A stretch of DNA of 64,000 nucleotides from Roseateles sp. XES5 (GTDB lineage: Bacteria > Pseudomonadota > Alphaproteobacteria > Rhizobiales > Rhizobiaceae), in contig NZ_CP084752.1 of assembly GCF_020535545.1 (NCBI RefSeq), positions 1,905,501-1,969,500 of the forward strand, given 5' to 3'. How positions within the stretch are numbered: position 1 is the stretch's first letter; each line of letters starts with the position of its first letter. Made by a program: the position numbers and the translations under genes. The notes below the pieces were generated by a model that made no database searches, was not told the origin of the DNA, and saw only the letters and a list, made by a program, of their open reading frames with translations. Below are positions 18,072-28,450 of the stretch, in pieces.

Positions 18072-19241
18072 GCGCTTGCGCGTATCGCTGTTCTTGACCG
18101 GCAGGGCCTGCAGGCCCTGCCGTTTCGCATTCTGGGCGATGACGGCGGCCTGCCAATCGAGATAACGCGCATAGGCAAAATGCAACGCGATGCCGAGAAG
18201 CGCGTAGAGCGTGCCGAGGATCGGGTTCTTGCCGGTGACGAACATCAGCACCTGGCCGACCATGGCGAGGATGGTGCCGAAGATGAAGACGGCGAGCGAA
18301 TGCCGGCCGATGGCCACCAGCGGGTGGGCGAGGGGGAGCGCCGCCCAGGCCGACAGGGCCGGGATGGTCGCGACGAGATAGGCGCCGGCCAGCACATGCA
18401 GGAGGCGGGTGGCCGAAAGGAAGGTCTTGTCGAAGCCGGTCAGCACGGCCGGCAGTCCATAGGAGAAATCGATGTTCCACCAGGAAAAGACCACCCACAG
18501 CATCGAAACCAGGAGATAGGCGGCCGAGAGGACTGTGAGGAAAAGATGGCGCGGGATACCGCCAGCCTTCGCCTTGAGGACGCCGACGAAGCCGATGACG
18601 AAGAGGAACTGCCAGGACAGCGGGTTGAGGAACCAGTAGCCGTCGTCGAGGAAATTCGAGGGAGCGATGCGCCAGATGCCGGCGCACAGCCAGATGGTGC
18701 CGGAGACGGCGAGCAGGAGGCGCGGGCTCTGCCGGTAGAGCCAGAGGAAGCCGGGCAGCATCAGGAAGAGCACGGCATACATGGACAGGATGTTGTTGTA
18801 GCCGAACTGGTGGCCGAGCAGGACCATGCTGACGACGCCCTGTTCTGTGCGGTCGACGACGGCGCGCAGGTTGATTTCCGACAGGAGATCCTGCCGGCCG
18901 AACCAGAGGGCCCCGCCGGCGAAGATGGCGAAGGTGATGATGCTCGTCATGATATGGGCGACATAGAGCGTCAGCGCCCGGCGCAGGATGTGCAAGGTGA
19001 CTGCCAGCCGTTCGCCGACCGCAAAGCGCGACCCATAGGCAAGGCCGACCGACATGCCGGAAATCAGCACGAAGGCCTCCGCCGAATCGGAAAAGCCGAC
19101 GTTCTTGTGCGTCAGGTGTTCCAGATACTGGCCCGGAACGTGATTGACGAAGATCGTCAGGAGGGCGAGGGCCCGGAAGACATCGAGGCGCGTGTCGCGT
19201 TGCCGCGGCACGGCGCCTGTCAGTCTGGTCGTCTCTGTCAT
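18069..19241 (-). CDS. opgC: OpgC family membrane acyltransferase (glucan substitution)
   Basis: A 390-aa membrane protein of the OpgC / acyltransferase-3 group with about ten helices. It begins with the family motif RDTRLDVFRALALLTIFVNH and continues FSDSAEAFVLISGMSVGLAY, LLGHQFGYNNILSMYAVLFL. OpgC proteins add succinyl groups to periplasmic glucans. It lies 24 nt after ndvB on the same strand, so it probably decorates the glucan made by NdvB. I prefer ATG 19241; a GTG at 19256 would add five residues. Its TAG stop is contributed by the intergenic repeat. Confidence 0.9.
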   Translation of the reverse strand: MTETTRLTGAVPRQRDTRLDVFRALALLTIFVNHVPGQYLEHLTHKNVGFSDSAEAFVLISGMSVGLAYGSRFAVGERLAVTLHILRRALTLYVAHIMTSIITFAIFAGGALWFGRQDLLSEINLRAVVDRTEQGVVSMVLLGHQFGYNNILSMYAVLFLMLPGFLWLYRQSPRLLLAVSGTIWLCAGIWRIAPSNFLDDGYWFLNPLSWQFLFVIGFVGVLKAKAGGIPRHLFLTVLSAAYLLVSMLWVVFSWWNIDFSYGLPAVLTGFDKTFLSATRLLHVLAGAYLVATIPALSAWAALPLAHPLVAIGRHSLAVFIFGTILAMVGQVLMFVTGKNPILGTLYALLGIALHFAYARYLDWQAAVIAQNAKRQGLQALPVKNSDTRKR

Positions 19242-19265
19242 GGTGCTTCGATCCACATGGGTGGA

Positions 19266-22200
19266 TCAGAGCAAATAGCCCTCGTTTGAAGATTTGATGA
19301 CAGAGCCGTTGATTGTCGCCTGCCATCCACCTTCATCCGCGCGGTCGACGCGGATGGAAAGTTTCTTGCCGTCGAGCACCAGCGTCGCCGTGTAGCCGTT
19401 CCACGCGGCCGGCAGAACCGGCGCGACGAAGAGGCGGCCGCCTTCCTTGCGGATGCCGAGAATACCCTCGACGGCGGCGCGGTAGAGCCAGCCCGCCGAT
19501 CCCGTGTACCAGGTCCAGCCGCCGCGGCCGGTGCGCTCGCCTTCGCCATAGACGTCGGCGGCGACCACATAGGGTTCGACGCGGTAGCGCTCCGCGGCGT
19601 CCGCATCGAGCGCATGCTTGACGGGGTTGAGCAGGTCGAGGCAGGCGAAGGCATCGTCGCCTCGTCCCTGCCGCGCCAGCGCCAGCACGACCCAGGTCGC
19701 GGCATGGGTATACTGGCCGCCGTTTTCGCGTACGCCCGGCGGATAGGCCTTGATGTAGCCCGGGTCCTGCGGGGTTTCGGAAAGCGGCGGGGTGAACAGA
19801 CGGATAATGCCGTTCTCCCGGTCGACGAGTTCCGCCATGACGGCGTCCATCGCCTGATGCGAACGCTCCCTGTCGCCCTCGCCGGACAGCACGCTCCAGC
19901 TCTGGGCGATGGAATCGATACGGCATTCGGCGCTCTCGGCCGAACCGAGCGGCGTGCCGTCGTCATAGTAGCCGCGGCGGTAGTAGCTGTCGTCCCAGCC
20001 GGCCGTTTCCAGCGCCTCCTTGAGACGGCCCAGATGACCTTCCCATGCATCGGCGCGACCATGATCTCCGCGCGTACGGGCGAGCGGGATGAAGCCGCGC
20101 AAGGTGCCGGCCAGGAACCAGCCGAGCCAGACACTGGTGCCGCGGCCGGCTTCGCCGACGCGGTTCATGCCGTCGTTCCAGTCGCCGCCGAGGATGAGCG
20201 GCAGGCCGTTCTCCCCCGTACGCTTCAGGGCAAGGTCGAGGGCGCGGGCGCAATGGTCGTAGAGCGATGCCTCCTCGGCCGAACGGCCAGGTTTGTAGAA
20301 GGCGTCGTGCTGGCCTTCAGCGAGCGCCGGGCCTTCGATGAAGGCGAGTGTTTCGTCGAGCACGGCCCCGTCGCCGGTCACCCGGCAGTAATATTCAACG
20401 GCATGGGCAAGCCAGACGACGTCGTCGGAGATCATCGTGCGCACGCCGGCGCCGCTGTCCGGCAGCCACCAGTGTTGCACGTCGCCTTCGACGAACTGGC
20501 GGGCGGCCGCGTTGAGGATCTGCTTTCGGGCAAGTTCCGGCCGATGCAGGATGAAGGCCAGCGTGTCCTGCAACTGATCACGGAAGCCGTAGGCGCCGCT
20601 TGCCTGGTAGAAGGCGGTGCGGGCCATGATGCGGCAGCCGAGTGCCTGATAGGGCAGCCAGTCGTTGACCATGCGGTCGAGCGCCGCATCCGGGGTCTTC
20701 ACCTGCAATGTGCCGGTGAAGCCTTCCCAGAAGGCGCGGACCGAGGCCATGACCGCGTCGAAATCGGCGGTGCGGGCCTTGTCGGCCAGCGCGCGGGCGC
20801 TGTCCGTATCGGCGGTGTCGCCGAGCACGAAGAGCAGTTCGCGCTTTTCGCCCGGCTTCAGCGTGATGTCGACGGTCAGCGCCGCGCAGGGATCGCCGAT
20901 GCCGTCGGCATTGCCCGTGAGCGGCTCGCCCGTCGCCACGGCGGCCGGCAGAACGATGTCGCCGGTGCGGCCGATGAAGTCGCGGCGCTTGGCGGTGAAG
21001 CCCGTCAGCGGCGCATCGACGGCGAAGAAGCTGGTCCGGCCGGCGAAATCGAAGCTGTAGGGATTGGTGGCGAAGAGCGCGCCGCTCTCCTCGTCCTGGC
21101 TGGTCAGAACGAAGGGTGCGGTCTTGGCGGGATTGTTGCCCAGCACCCATTCGACATAGCCGTAGACGGAGAGGCTGCGTTCCGTATCGCCGGTGTTCTT
21201 CACGACGAGGCGTGAATATTTGACCGGGTCTTCCGGATCGACCGTCTGCACCAGATCGAGTTCGATGCCGTCCTCCCAACTGCGGAAGGCGGTGTAGCCG
21301 AGGCCGTGCCAGGTCTCGAATTTCACCGTCGGCTTGCGGGACAGGGCGGCGAAGGGCGTCATGACCGTGCCGCGCTCGCGGTCCTTCACGTAGAAGGCCT
21401 CGCCAGGGCGGTTGACGACCGGATCGTTCGTCCAGGGCGTCAGCTGGAAGTCGCGCGAATTGCGGCTCCAGGTGAAGCCTGCGCCTTCCGCCGAAACGTG
21501 GAAGCCGAAATCGCGGTTGGCGATCACGTTGATCCACGGCTGGGGCGTCGCCTCGCCGCCGCGCAGGCGCACGGCATATTCGCGGCGGTCGGCGTTGAAG
21601 CCGCCAAAGCCGTTCCAGAAGGAAAGGCCGTCGCCATCGATGGTGACGGGGTCGCCCGTCGGCGCCGGCAGTTTCGGCAGCGCGTCCGTCTTGGCCTCTT
21701 CCTCACCACGCGGGGTGGAGAAGAGCGAGACCGTGCGGGCGATCTGGTCGGCAAGCGAACCGTTGCGCGCGTGGAAGACGGCGCGGGCGGTCGCCAGCAG
21801 CGCCTGCCAGGTGGAGACTTCCATCAGGTCGCGGCGCACGGTGAAGACATGCTGGCGCACGCCGTCCGACTGGCCGCGCATGCGCAGGTTCTCGCACATC
21901 TGGTCGAGCGTGTGCTGCATGTCCTGCGCATAGGAGGCGGCGCGCTCGTTGAGGATGACGAGGTCGGCGGTGACGCCGCGATGGCGCAGATATTCCTGGG
22001 CGCGCAGCGCTTCGCGGGCGACGTCGAGGTCGATCTCGTCGTTGATGCGCAGCACGAAGATCGGGAAGTCGCCGGAGATCGCCAGTGGCCAGAGCGCCGA
22101 CTGGGCGGTGAGGCCGGTCTGGATCGTGCCCGTATCGGCCCGCAGATGCATGTCCGGATAGGTGAGGTAGCGACCGAGCATCTGGAAGCTCGCCGCCTCC

Positions 22201-25200
22201 TGCGAGGTGACGCCGACATGGCGCATATGCACCTGCGAGCGCGTCCAGGCATGGATCATTTCATGGTTGAAGGCGTCGGGGTGGCGGTAGCGGTCGATGG
22301 CCGCGTCCACTTCGGCGCGGCTCGGGGCCGCAATGGTCCAGAAGATGACCTTGACCTTCTTGCCGGCCGGCACGCGCACCACGCGGCGCAAGGCCAGGAT
22401 CGGATCGAGCGTGAAGCCGTCGGTGCCGGAGAGCTGCGCGCCGGCATCGAAGGCGGCGGCATTCGTCAGCGAGCGGCCGCGGCCGATGAAGCGACGGCGG
22501 TCCGTCTCGATCTCGGTGCGGCGCGAGGGGCCGGCGTTGTCGACGATCAGGTGGGCGATCGCCATGTCCGGTTCGTTCGGGTTGCGCTTCTGGCGCTCGG
22601 CGCGGATGACGTCGCCGCGCTTGCCGATCTCGGTGCGCACGAACATCTTCGAGAAGAGCGGATGGGCGCTGTCGGCGTCGTCCGTCGAGATGACCGGCTC
22701 CATATAGGAGGTCACTTCGATGAAGCGGTCTTCGGTGCCGGTATTGAGCAGCGTCAGGCGGCGCCCTTCGGCATCGTGCTCGGTGGCGACGATGACCTCG
22801 ACCTCGCTGGTGAGCTTGCCGATGGTCTTGACGAATTCCGCCTTGTCGTCGCCGAACTGCGTCTTCGTCTCTTCGCCCTCAATGCGCTTCGGCTCGGCGG
22901 TGGCGGACCACCATTCGTTCGTCGCCATGTCGCGCAGGAAGAGGAAGGAGCCCCAGCGGTCTTCCGTCGGATCGGGCTTCCAGCGGGTGACGGACTGGCC
23001 GTTCCAGCGGGAGTAGCCGGCGCCGGTGGCGGTGAGCATCACCGAGTAGTGGCCGTTCGACAGGAAGACGGTCTCGCGCTCGCGGGCGATCGGATCCTTG
23101 AAGATGCGGATTTCCGGGCGCAGCAGGTCGGCCTGCGTGCTGCCGACGGTTTCCGGCTCGCGCTTGGCGTTGATGACCGGAATGTCGCGCGGGGCCTTTT
23201 CCTGCAGCAGCAGTTCGGCCGCCTCTATGACGGGGTCGGCATGGAAGCGTTCGCGTAGTGCGCCGTTGAAGACGACATTGGCGACGGCGGCAATCGACAT
23301 GCCGTGATGGTGCGCCATGTAGTTCTTCACGACGGCGCAGGTCTTGCCTTCCGGCACGCGGGTCGGCGTGAAGTCGACGGCATCGTGGAAACCGTAGACG
23401 CCGAGCGCGCCGAGCTTGCGCAGGCGCTCGAGGTTTTCGAGCGATTCCTTCGGTGCATATTGCGCGGCGAGCAGCGAGGCATAGGGCGCGATGACGGCGT
23501 TCTGGCCGAGGCCGCGCTTGAGGCCGAGCGTCGGCACGCCGAAATTGGTGTACTGGTAGGTCAGCTCATGGTCACGGGCGTTGAAGGCCGCTTCCGAAAT
23601 GCCCCAGGGCGTGCCGAGGCGGCGGCCATGGTTCATCTGCTCGACCACGACGAGATTGTTCGTCTGGTTGAGAATGCCGCCCTGGCGCTCCTGCATGACG
23701 AGCGGGGGCATCAGATATTCGAACATCGAACCCGACCAGGAGACCAGCGCGCCGCGCGAGCCGACCGGCACGACCGGACGGCCGAGCTTGTACCAGTGCT
23801 CGGTGGGAAGGTCGCCCTTGGCGATGGCGAAGAGGCTCGTCAGGCGCGCTTCGGAAGCGAGCAGGTCGTAGCAGGCCTCGTCCAGCTCGTTGGTCTCGAC
23901 GCGGTAGCCGATGGAGAGCAGGCGCCGTTCCGGGCGGAACAGGAAGCCGAAATCCATCGAGAAGGCGATGTCGCGCGAACGGTCGCGCAGCACGACGAGG
24001 CGGTCGCGCAGGGCCTCGATGGAGCCGAGATCGAAGACGCTGTCGGCGATATGCGCCTCGCAGGTCGCGACCAGCGCGCCGGCCCATTTGGCCAGCTCGC
24101 CGCTTTCGGCCGATTTGATCTCGTGGTCGAGATTGACGATCAGCTTGTTGACGTCGCGCGCCAGCACCGAGAGGTTGATGACGCGGATGGAGGCGAATTC
24201 GTGCTCGCGCTTGACGGCGGCGAGCGCGTTGCGGAAGCCCTCGATGCGCTCCTCGATGAGACGGCGGAGCGGGCGCACGGTCTTGCGGTCGTCCGGCAGC
24301 TGCTTCAGCGTTTCGGAGAGGATGGAGGCGACGTCGCCGATGCCGTCGAGGCTGCCCTGCAGATGCGCGGACGGGGCTTCGGCCCATTCGCGGCACATGG
24401 AGGAAATGGCGATGAGATGGCCGGCGAGGTTGCCGCTGTCGACCGCCGAGACGTAGCGCGGGCCCAGCGTTTCCAGCGTGTTGGTGCGGTACCAGTTGTA
24501 GAGATGGCCGCGGTATTTCGGCATGCCGTCGATGGTGGCGATGGTCTGCTCGAGGCGGCGGACCGTCTCCTCGAAGCTGATCCAGCCGAAATCGCGGGCG
24601 GAGATGACTGACAGCAGGTAGACGCCGATATTGGTCGGCGACGTGCGCTCGGCCAGCACCGGCTGCGGCGTCTCCTGGAAATTGTCCGGCGGCAGGAAAT
24701 GCTGCTCGGCGGTGACGAAGGTCTCGAAGTAACGCCAGGTGCGGCGGGCGATCTTGCGCAGTTCGGTCGCGACATAGTCGGAGACGACGAGCTGGTCCTC
24801 GGTTTCGGCCGTCTGGCTGACATACCAGGCGATCATGGGCGAGAGCATCCAGACCAGCGCGAAGGGCACGCCGATGAAGGGCAGGCCGGTGTCCGAAATC
24901 ATCGCGAGCGCAACCGAGACCACCGCGAGCGCCGGGGCCTGCCACATGGACTTGTAGTGGGCGAGGATGCCGCCGCGCGCCGCGCTGTCGGCCTGCGCGG
25001 CCGTGCGCCATTCCAGCATCAGCTTGCGGCTGACGAAGGTGCGGTAGAGCGAGCGGACGATGGCGTCGGCCATCAGCGCCGCCGAATGGGCGATGAAGGC
25101 GATGCGCAGCGCAACCTGCGCATTGGCGGCACGGATATCGGAGAGCACACGGTGCACATGGGCGCGGGCGACGATATCGCTGCTGCGCGGCATGACGCCG

Positions 25201-27851
25201 GAAATGAGCGAGAGCGTCGGGGCGACGAAGAGCAGGAAGATCAGCACCAGCTGCCAGATCAGCGCCTGGCGCGGTTCCATGTAGTACCAGCCCATGACGG
25301 AGGCGACGAGCCAGCCGATGGGAATGAGGCTGCGGCGCAGGTTGTCGTACATCTTCCAGCGGCCGAGCATGGAAATGCCGCTCGACGGGCCGAAGAGATA
25401 GGGCAGGAGCTGCCAGTCGCCGCGTGCCCAGCGATGCTGGCGCGAGGTCTCGACGCCGTAACGGGTCGGGAAATCCTCGACGAGTTCCACGTCCGTCACC
25501 AGCGCGCAATGCGAGAGCGAGCCTTCGAGCAGGTCATGGCTGAGAACCGAGTTCTCCTCGATCCGGCCCTTCACGGCGGCCTCGAAGGCATCGACGTGAT
25601 AGAGGCCCTTGCCGGTGAAGGTGCCTTCGCCGGCGAGGTCCTGATAGACGTCGGAAACGGTGAAGACGTAGGGGTCGACGCCGCGGTCGGCGGAGAAGAT
25701 GCGCTGGAAGGTCGAGGCTTCCTTGCCCGTCGTCAGCGAGGGCGTGACGCGCGGCTGGAGGATGGAGTAGCCGGCGGTAATCTTGCCCGTCGCCTCGTCG
25801 ATGACGGGGCGGTTGATCGGATGGTGCATCTTGCCGACGAGCTTCGTCACGGCATCGCGCATCAGGCGCGTGTCGGAGTCCAGCGTCATGACGTATTTGA
25901 CGTCCGCCGGCACGATGTTGGCGCCCGGCAGGAAGGTGGTGTCGCCGTCGCCACGCAGGAGAAGGTTCAGCTCGTGCAGCTTGCCGCGCTTGCGCTCCCA
26001 GCCCATCCAGGCCCCTTCGGAGGGGTTGTAGAGGCGGCGGCGATGCAGGAAGTAGAAGCGGGTGCGCCCGTCATAGGCGTAGCGGGCGGAGAGCGTCGCG
26101 ATCTCGCGCTTGGCGTATTCCAGCACGTCGAGGTCGGCGGGGGATTCCTCCGCCTGACTGTCGGCCCAGTCGCTGAGCAGGGCGAAATAGATCTCGCCGC
26201 GCGGATTGGCGAGGTAGTGGACTTCGAGATTGCGTACCAGCTCGTCGACATGGTCGCGCTTGGAGATCAGACAGGGCACGACGAGCAGCGTGCGTGCGTC
26301 CTCGGGAATGCCGTCCTTGAACTCGTAGCCGACGAGGCGCGAGGGCGTGACGAAGAAGGTGACGAGCGTGTTGAAGAGGCCCGTCGCGCCTTCCGAGGCC
26401 GGCAGGGCGAAAAGCACCAGCATGATGAGCCAGGCGCCGTTCGGAATGTCGAGCTGATCGAGGAAGTAATAGACTGCGATCATCGCCAGCAGCGTGAGGA
26501 TGATGTTGGGGCCGGCGACGGCCAGCCAGTCGAGCTTGCGCGTCAGGCGCACCACGCGCTGGACCGCGGTCGGACGGTAGCCGATGCGCTTTTCCAGCAG
26601 CTTGCGTTTCTTGCCGACGAGGAAGGCGGCGACATTGGCCTCGTAGTCCGGATCGCCCGCATTCGCCGCGGCGTCTTCCGCCGTCATGGCGAGCGCGGTT
26701 TCCGTGACCTCCAGCTCGGTCTTGCCGGAGCGGCGGGCGAAGCGCTCGATGGAGTTGCGGTACTTGTTGCGCGAGCCGAAATCGAGGTCGCTATAGTCGG
26801 AGCCCTGGCGCAGCGCCTCGTCGAGGCGGCTGACGCTTTCGAACCAGACCGGCCATTCCGTATCGTCCACCGAGCGCAGGCTCTTGATGAGCGAGCTCAT
26901 GGTGACGTTGCCGGAGGACAGGCGGTTGTTCTCCGCCACGATCAGCTCCTCGAGGTCGCTGCCGCGGCTCTCGATCTTGCGTTCCAGCCACTGGATCACC
27001 GCGCCGGAGGCCTGCAGGCCGTCGCGCAGGCGATAGAGCAGCTGGATGACGAAGGTGTTGTCCTCGACGAAGCTCTCCATCGAACGCAGATGCGCGATGC
27101 ACTTCTCCGGGTCGTTGAGGCGCACCAGCTCGTCGGCCACTTCATTGGCCTTGAAGCGCATCTTGCGCGAGCGCTCGACGCGGCTGGAAATGCGGCGGAG
27201 GTTTTCGAGCAGCACGAATCGGATGAAGGACGGCAGCGCCCAGAGTTCGCCGATCTTCAGCGCGTCCTGCTTCTGGAAGCCCTGCACGAAGGCGGTCAGG
27301 CTTTCGACGGAGACGCCGCTATGGGTGTGCGCGACATAGATCCAGGCGAGCGCCAGCGTGCGGGGGATCGGCTGGCCTTCGATGTCGATCGTCGGAAGCT
27401 GGCGGAAGAAGCGGCGGGGAAAGTCGCGGCGGACTTCCTGGATCGCCTCTTCGATGACGTAGTAATTGTCGAGCAGCCACTCGGCCGCGGGCGTGATCTG
27501 TGCGCCGGCTTCCACGTCCTTGGCGGTCGCCTGGTAGACGCGGAAGATCTCCTTCTCGTTTTCCTTGTGCCGCGGCCGGAACTCGAAGGGCTGGTAGCCC
27601 GGCAGGGTGGCCGTCCTGTCACGCGCGAGCGCTTCGCCGCAGTCGGCCAGCTCCTCCAGCGTCAGATAGGTGGCGCGGATCGAGTCGTTATAGTCGATCT
27701 GCTTGGCATCGGCGTCGCGCGGAGCTTGCGGCGTATTGTGAAGGGGCATGTTTCTGATTCTGGATCCGGCCTTGTTGAACCATTCGGCGATGGCCTTTGC
27801 GCCGGAGGGTTTTCCGCGGGCAGGCTTCATCTCGGTGCCGCGATCAGCCAT
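19266..27851 (-). CDS. ndvB: Cyclic beta-1,2-glucan synthase NdvB/ChvB
   Basis: A 2861-aa inner-membrane enzyme that starts, elongates, trims and cyclises beta-1,2-glucan from UDP-glucose. The N-terminal third is the family-84 glycosyltransferase with membrane helices (VAGPNIILTLLAMIAVYYFL); its motifs are TLDSDTRL near residue 655 and RQHRWARGDWQLLPYL near 804. The C-terminal half carries GH94-type phosphorylase modules (DGNPIKYS-like regions, GGDWNDGMNRVG, WYTGSAGWLYRAAVEGILGI) that control chain length. Size matches the family (about 2830 aa). The start is uncertain among GTG 27866, ATG 27851, ATG 27830 and ATG 27749; codon pattern favours one of the upstream choices. Followed by opgC. Confidence 0.93.
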   Translation of the reverse strand: MADRGTEMKPARGKPSGAKAIAEWFNKAGSRIRNMPLHNTPQAPRDADAKQIDYNDSIRATYLTLEELADCGEALARDRTATLPGYQPFEFRPRHKENEKEIFRVYQATAKDVEAGAQITPAAEWLLDNYYVIEEAIQEVRRDFPRRFFRQLPTIDIEGQPIPRTLALAWIYVAHTHSGVSVESLTAFVQGFQKQDALKIGELWALPSFIRFVLLENLRRISSRVERSRKMRFKANEVADELVRLNDPEKCIAHLRSMESFVEDNTFVIQLLYRLRDGLQASGAVIQWLERKIESRGSDLEELIVAENNRLSSGNVTMSSLIKSLRSVDDTEWPVWFESVSRLDEALRQGSDYSDLDFGSRNKYRNSIERFARRSGKTELEVTETALAMTAEDAAANAGDPDYEANVAAFLVGKKRKLLEKRIGYRPTAVQRVVRLTRKLDWLAVAGPNIILTLLAMIAVYYFLDQLDIPNGAWLIMLVLFALPASEGATGLFNTLVTFFVTPSRLVGYEFKDGIPEDARTLLVVPCLISKRDHVDELVRNLEVHYLANPRGEIYFALLSDWADSQAEESPADLDVLEYAKREIATLSARYAYDGRTRFYFLHRRRLYNPSEGAWMGWERKRGKLHELNLLLRGDGDTTFLPGANIVPADVKYVMTLDSDTRLMRDAVTKLVGKMHHPINRPVIDEATGKITAGYSILQPRVTPSLTTGKEASTFQRIFSADRGVDPYVFTVSDVYQDLAGEGTFTGKGLYHVDAFEAAVKGRIEENSVLSHDLLEGSLSHCALVTDVELVEDFPTRYGVETSRQHRWARGDWQLLPYLFGPSSGISMLGRWKMYDNLRRSLIPIGWLVASVMGWYYMEPRQALIWQLVLIFLLFVAPTLSLISGVMPRSSDIVARAHVHRVLSDIRAANAQVALRIAFIAHSAALMADAIVRSLYRTFVSRKLMLEWRTAAQADSAARGGILAHYKSMWQAPALAVVSVALAMISDTGLPFIGVPFALVWMLSPMIAWYVSQTAETEDQLVVSDYVATELRKIARRTWRYFETFVTAEQHFLPPDNFQETPQPVLAERTSPTNIGVYLLSVISARDFGWISFEETVRRLEQTIATIDGMPKYRGHLYNWYRTNTLETLGPRYVSAVDSGNLAGHLIAISSMCREWAEAPSAHLQGSLDGIGDVASILSETLKQLPDDRKTVRPLRRLIEERIEGFRNALAAVKREHEFASIRVINLSVLARDVNKLIVNLDHEIKSAESGELAKWAGALVATCEAHIADSVFDLGSIEALRDRLVVLRDRSRDIAFSMDFGFLFRPERRLLSIGYRVETNELDEACYDLLASEARLTSLFAIAKGDLPTEHWYKLGRPVVPVGSRGALVSWSGSMFEYLMPPLVMQERQGGILNQTNNLVVVEQMNHGRRLGTPWGISEAAFNARDHELTYQYTNFGVPTLGLKRGLGQNAVIAPYASLLAAQYAPKESLENLERLRKLGALGVYGFHDAVDFTPTRVPEGKTCAVVKNYMAHHHGMSIAAVANVVFNGALRERFHADPVIEAAELLLQEKAPRDIPVINAKREPETVGSTQADLLRPEIRIFKDPIARERETVFLSNGHYSVMLTATGAGYSRWNGQSVTRWKPDPTEDRWGSFLFLRDMATNEWWSATAEPKRIEGEETKTQFGDDKAEFVKTIGKLTSEVEVIVATEHDAEGRRLTLLNTGTEDRFIEVTSYMEPVISTDDADSAHPLFSKMFVRTEIGKRGDVIRAERQKRNPNEPDMAIAHLIVDNAGPSRRTEIETDRRRFIGRGRSLTNAAAFDAGAQLSGTDGFTLDPILALRRVVRVPAGKKVKVIFWTIAAPSRAEVDAAIDRYRHPDAFNHEMIHAWTRSQVHMRHVGVTSQEAASFQMLGRYLTYPDMHLRADTGTIQTGLTAQSALWPLAISGDFPIFVLRINDEIDLDVAREALRAQEYLRHRGVTADLVILNERAASYAQDMQHTLDQMCENLRMRGQSDGVRQHVFTVRRDLMEVSTWQALLATARAVFHARNGSLADQIARTVSLFSTPRGEEEAKTDALPKLPAPTGDPVTIDGDGLSFWNGFGGFNADRREYAVRLRGGEATPQPWINVIANRDFGFHVSAEGAGFTWSRNSRDFQLTPWTNDPVVNRPGEAFYVKDRERGTVMTPFAALSRKPTVKFETWHGLGYTAFRSWEDGIELDLVQTVDPEDPVKYSRLVVKNTGDTERSLSVYGYVEWVLGNNPAKTAPFVLTSQDEESGALFATNPYSFDFAGRTSFFAVDAPLTGFTAKRRDFIGRTGDIVLPAAVATGEPLTGNADGIGDPCAALTVDITLKPGEKRELLFVLGDTADTDSARALADKARTADFDAVMASVRAFWEGFTGTLQVKTPDAALDRMVNDWLPYQALGCRIMARTAFYQASGAYGFRDQLQDTLAFILHRPELARKQILNAAARQFVEGDVQHWWLPDSGAGVRTMISDDVVWLAHAVEYYCRVTGDGAVLDETLAFIEGPALAEGQHDAFYKPGRSAEEASLYDHCARALDLALKRTGENGLPLILGGDWNDGMNRVGEAGRGTSVWLGWFLAGTLRGFIPLARTRGDHGRADAWEGHLGRLKEALETAGWDDSYYRRGYYDDGTPLGSAESAECRIDSIAQSWSVLSGEGDRERSHQAMDAVMAELVDRENGIIRLFTPPLSETPQDPGYIKAYPPGVRENGGQYTHAATWVVLALARQGRGDDAFACLDLLNPVKHALDADAAERYRVEPYVVAADVYGEGERTGRGGWTWYTGSAGWLYRAAVEGILGIRKEGGRLFVAPVLPAAWNGYTATLVLDGKKLSIRVDRADEGGWQATINGSVIKSSNEGYLL

Positions 27852-28171
27852 GACACCGGGCTGCACCCAACGGGTGCCTCACGGGGGGAACTGGCTCAAG
27901 CGACACGCTGATTGGCATCCTGGCCGCGTGGTGCATGAAAACGGCATTTTTTAGCCGTAAGGACAGAGACTTGCAACCTGTCAACAGGGCGAGATGGCGC
28001 AGCATGGACCCTCATCTGCGGTTTTGGTGAATCGCCAGCCCCTCCCAGAAGGCGAGCCCGCGCAGGATGCGGGTGGAGCCAGAATGCCGGGCGAACGGAA
28101 AAGTTCCCGCGGCTGTGAACGGATGGTGCGCGCCATTGACTTGGCCTGCCCGCCACGCCAGTGTTGCCGCC
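27852..28171. promoter_or_regulatory. Divergent leader region ndvB / cobalamin riboswitch, with an extra B12-box-like motif
   Basis: This stretch of 320 bp has no convincing gene. At 28106-28122 it contains cccgcggctgtgaacgg, which matches the B12 box of the downstream riboswitch (28259-28275, cccgcaactgtgaacgg) at 15 of 17 positions, exactly 153 bp upstream. Other riboswitch-like words occur around it (ggtgaatcgcc at 28026; gccacgccagtg at 28152), but the conserved GGGAAGG and GCCAGGAGACC elements are not visible. It may be a decayed tandem copy or a coincidence. Confidence 0.35.
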
Positions 28172-28362
28172 GTCAGGGTCTTCCGAGTCGTTTGCGGCTT
28201 GGAGGCTAAGAGGGAAGCCGGTGCGATGCTCCAAAAGAGCGGCAAGGCCGGCGCTGCCCCCGCAACTGTGAACGGCGAGCTGCTGTCGCTCCATGCCACT
28301 GGTGTTTTCACCGGGAAGGCGAGACAGCGGCGACGACCCGAAGCCAGGAGACCTGCCCTGAC
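28172..28362 (+). promoter_or_regulatory. Cobalamin (adenosylcobalamin-type) riboswitch
   Basis: All main conserved elements are present in order: agagggaagccggtgcga (28209-28226), gctgcccccgcaactgtga (28253-28271, B12 box), gccactgg with ccgggaaggc, and gaagccaggagacctgcc (28340-28357). The outer helix P1 closes with gtcaggg (28172-28178) and ccctgac (28356-28362). This class normally lowers expression of downstream genes when cobalamin is bound. The leader continues for ~110 nt to a hairpin that covers the ribosome binding site of the 71-aa gene. Confidence 0.93.
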
Positions 28363-28450
28363 AGTTCGTAACGTCCATGGGCGGGGTGTCCCAATGGTGT
28401 ACGTCTGCTTCCGCCGCGGGCGGAATTCCAGCAGCGTGCGTCCGGCCATC

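Noticed and set aside
24699..27911. A 1070-codon open frame antisense to ndvB
   Set aside because: Mirror of the giant synthase, composed of repetitive charged residues without domain features.
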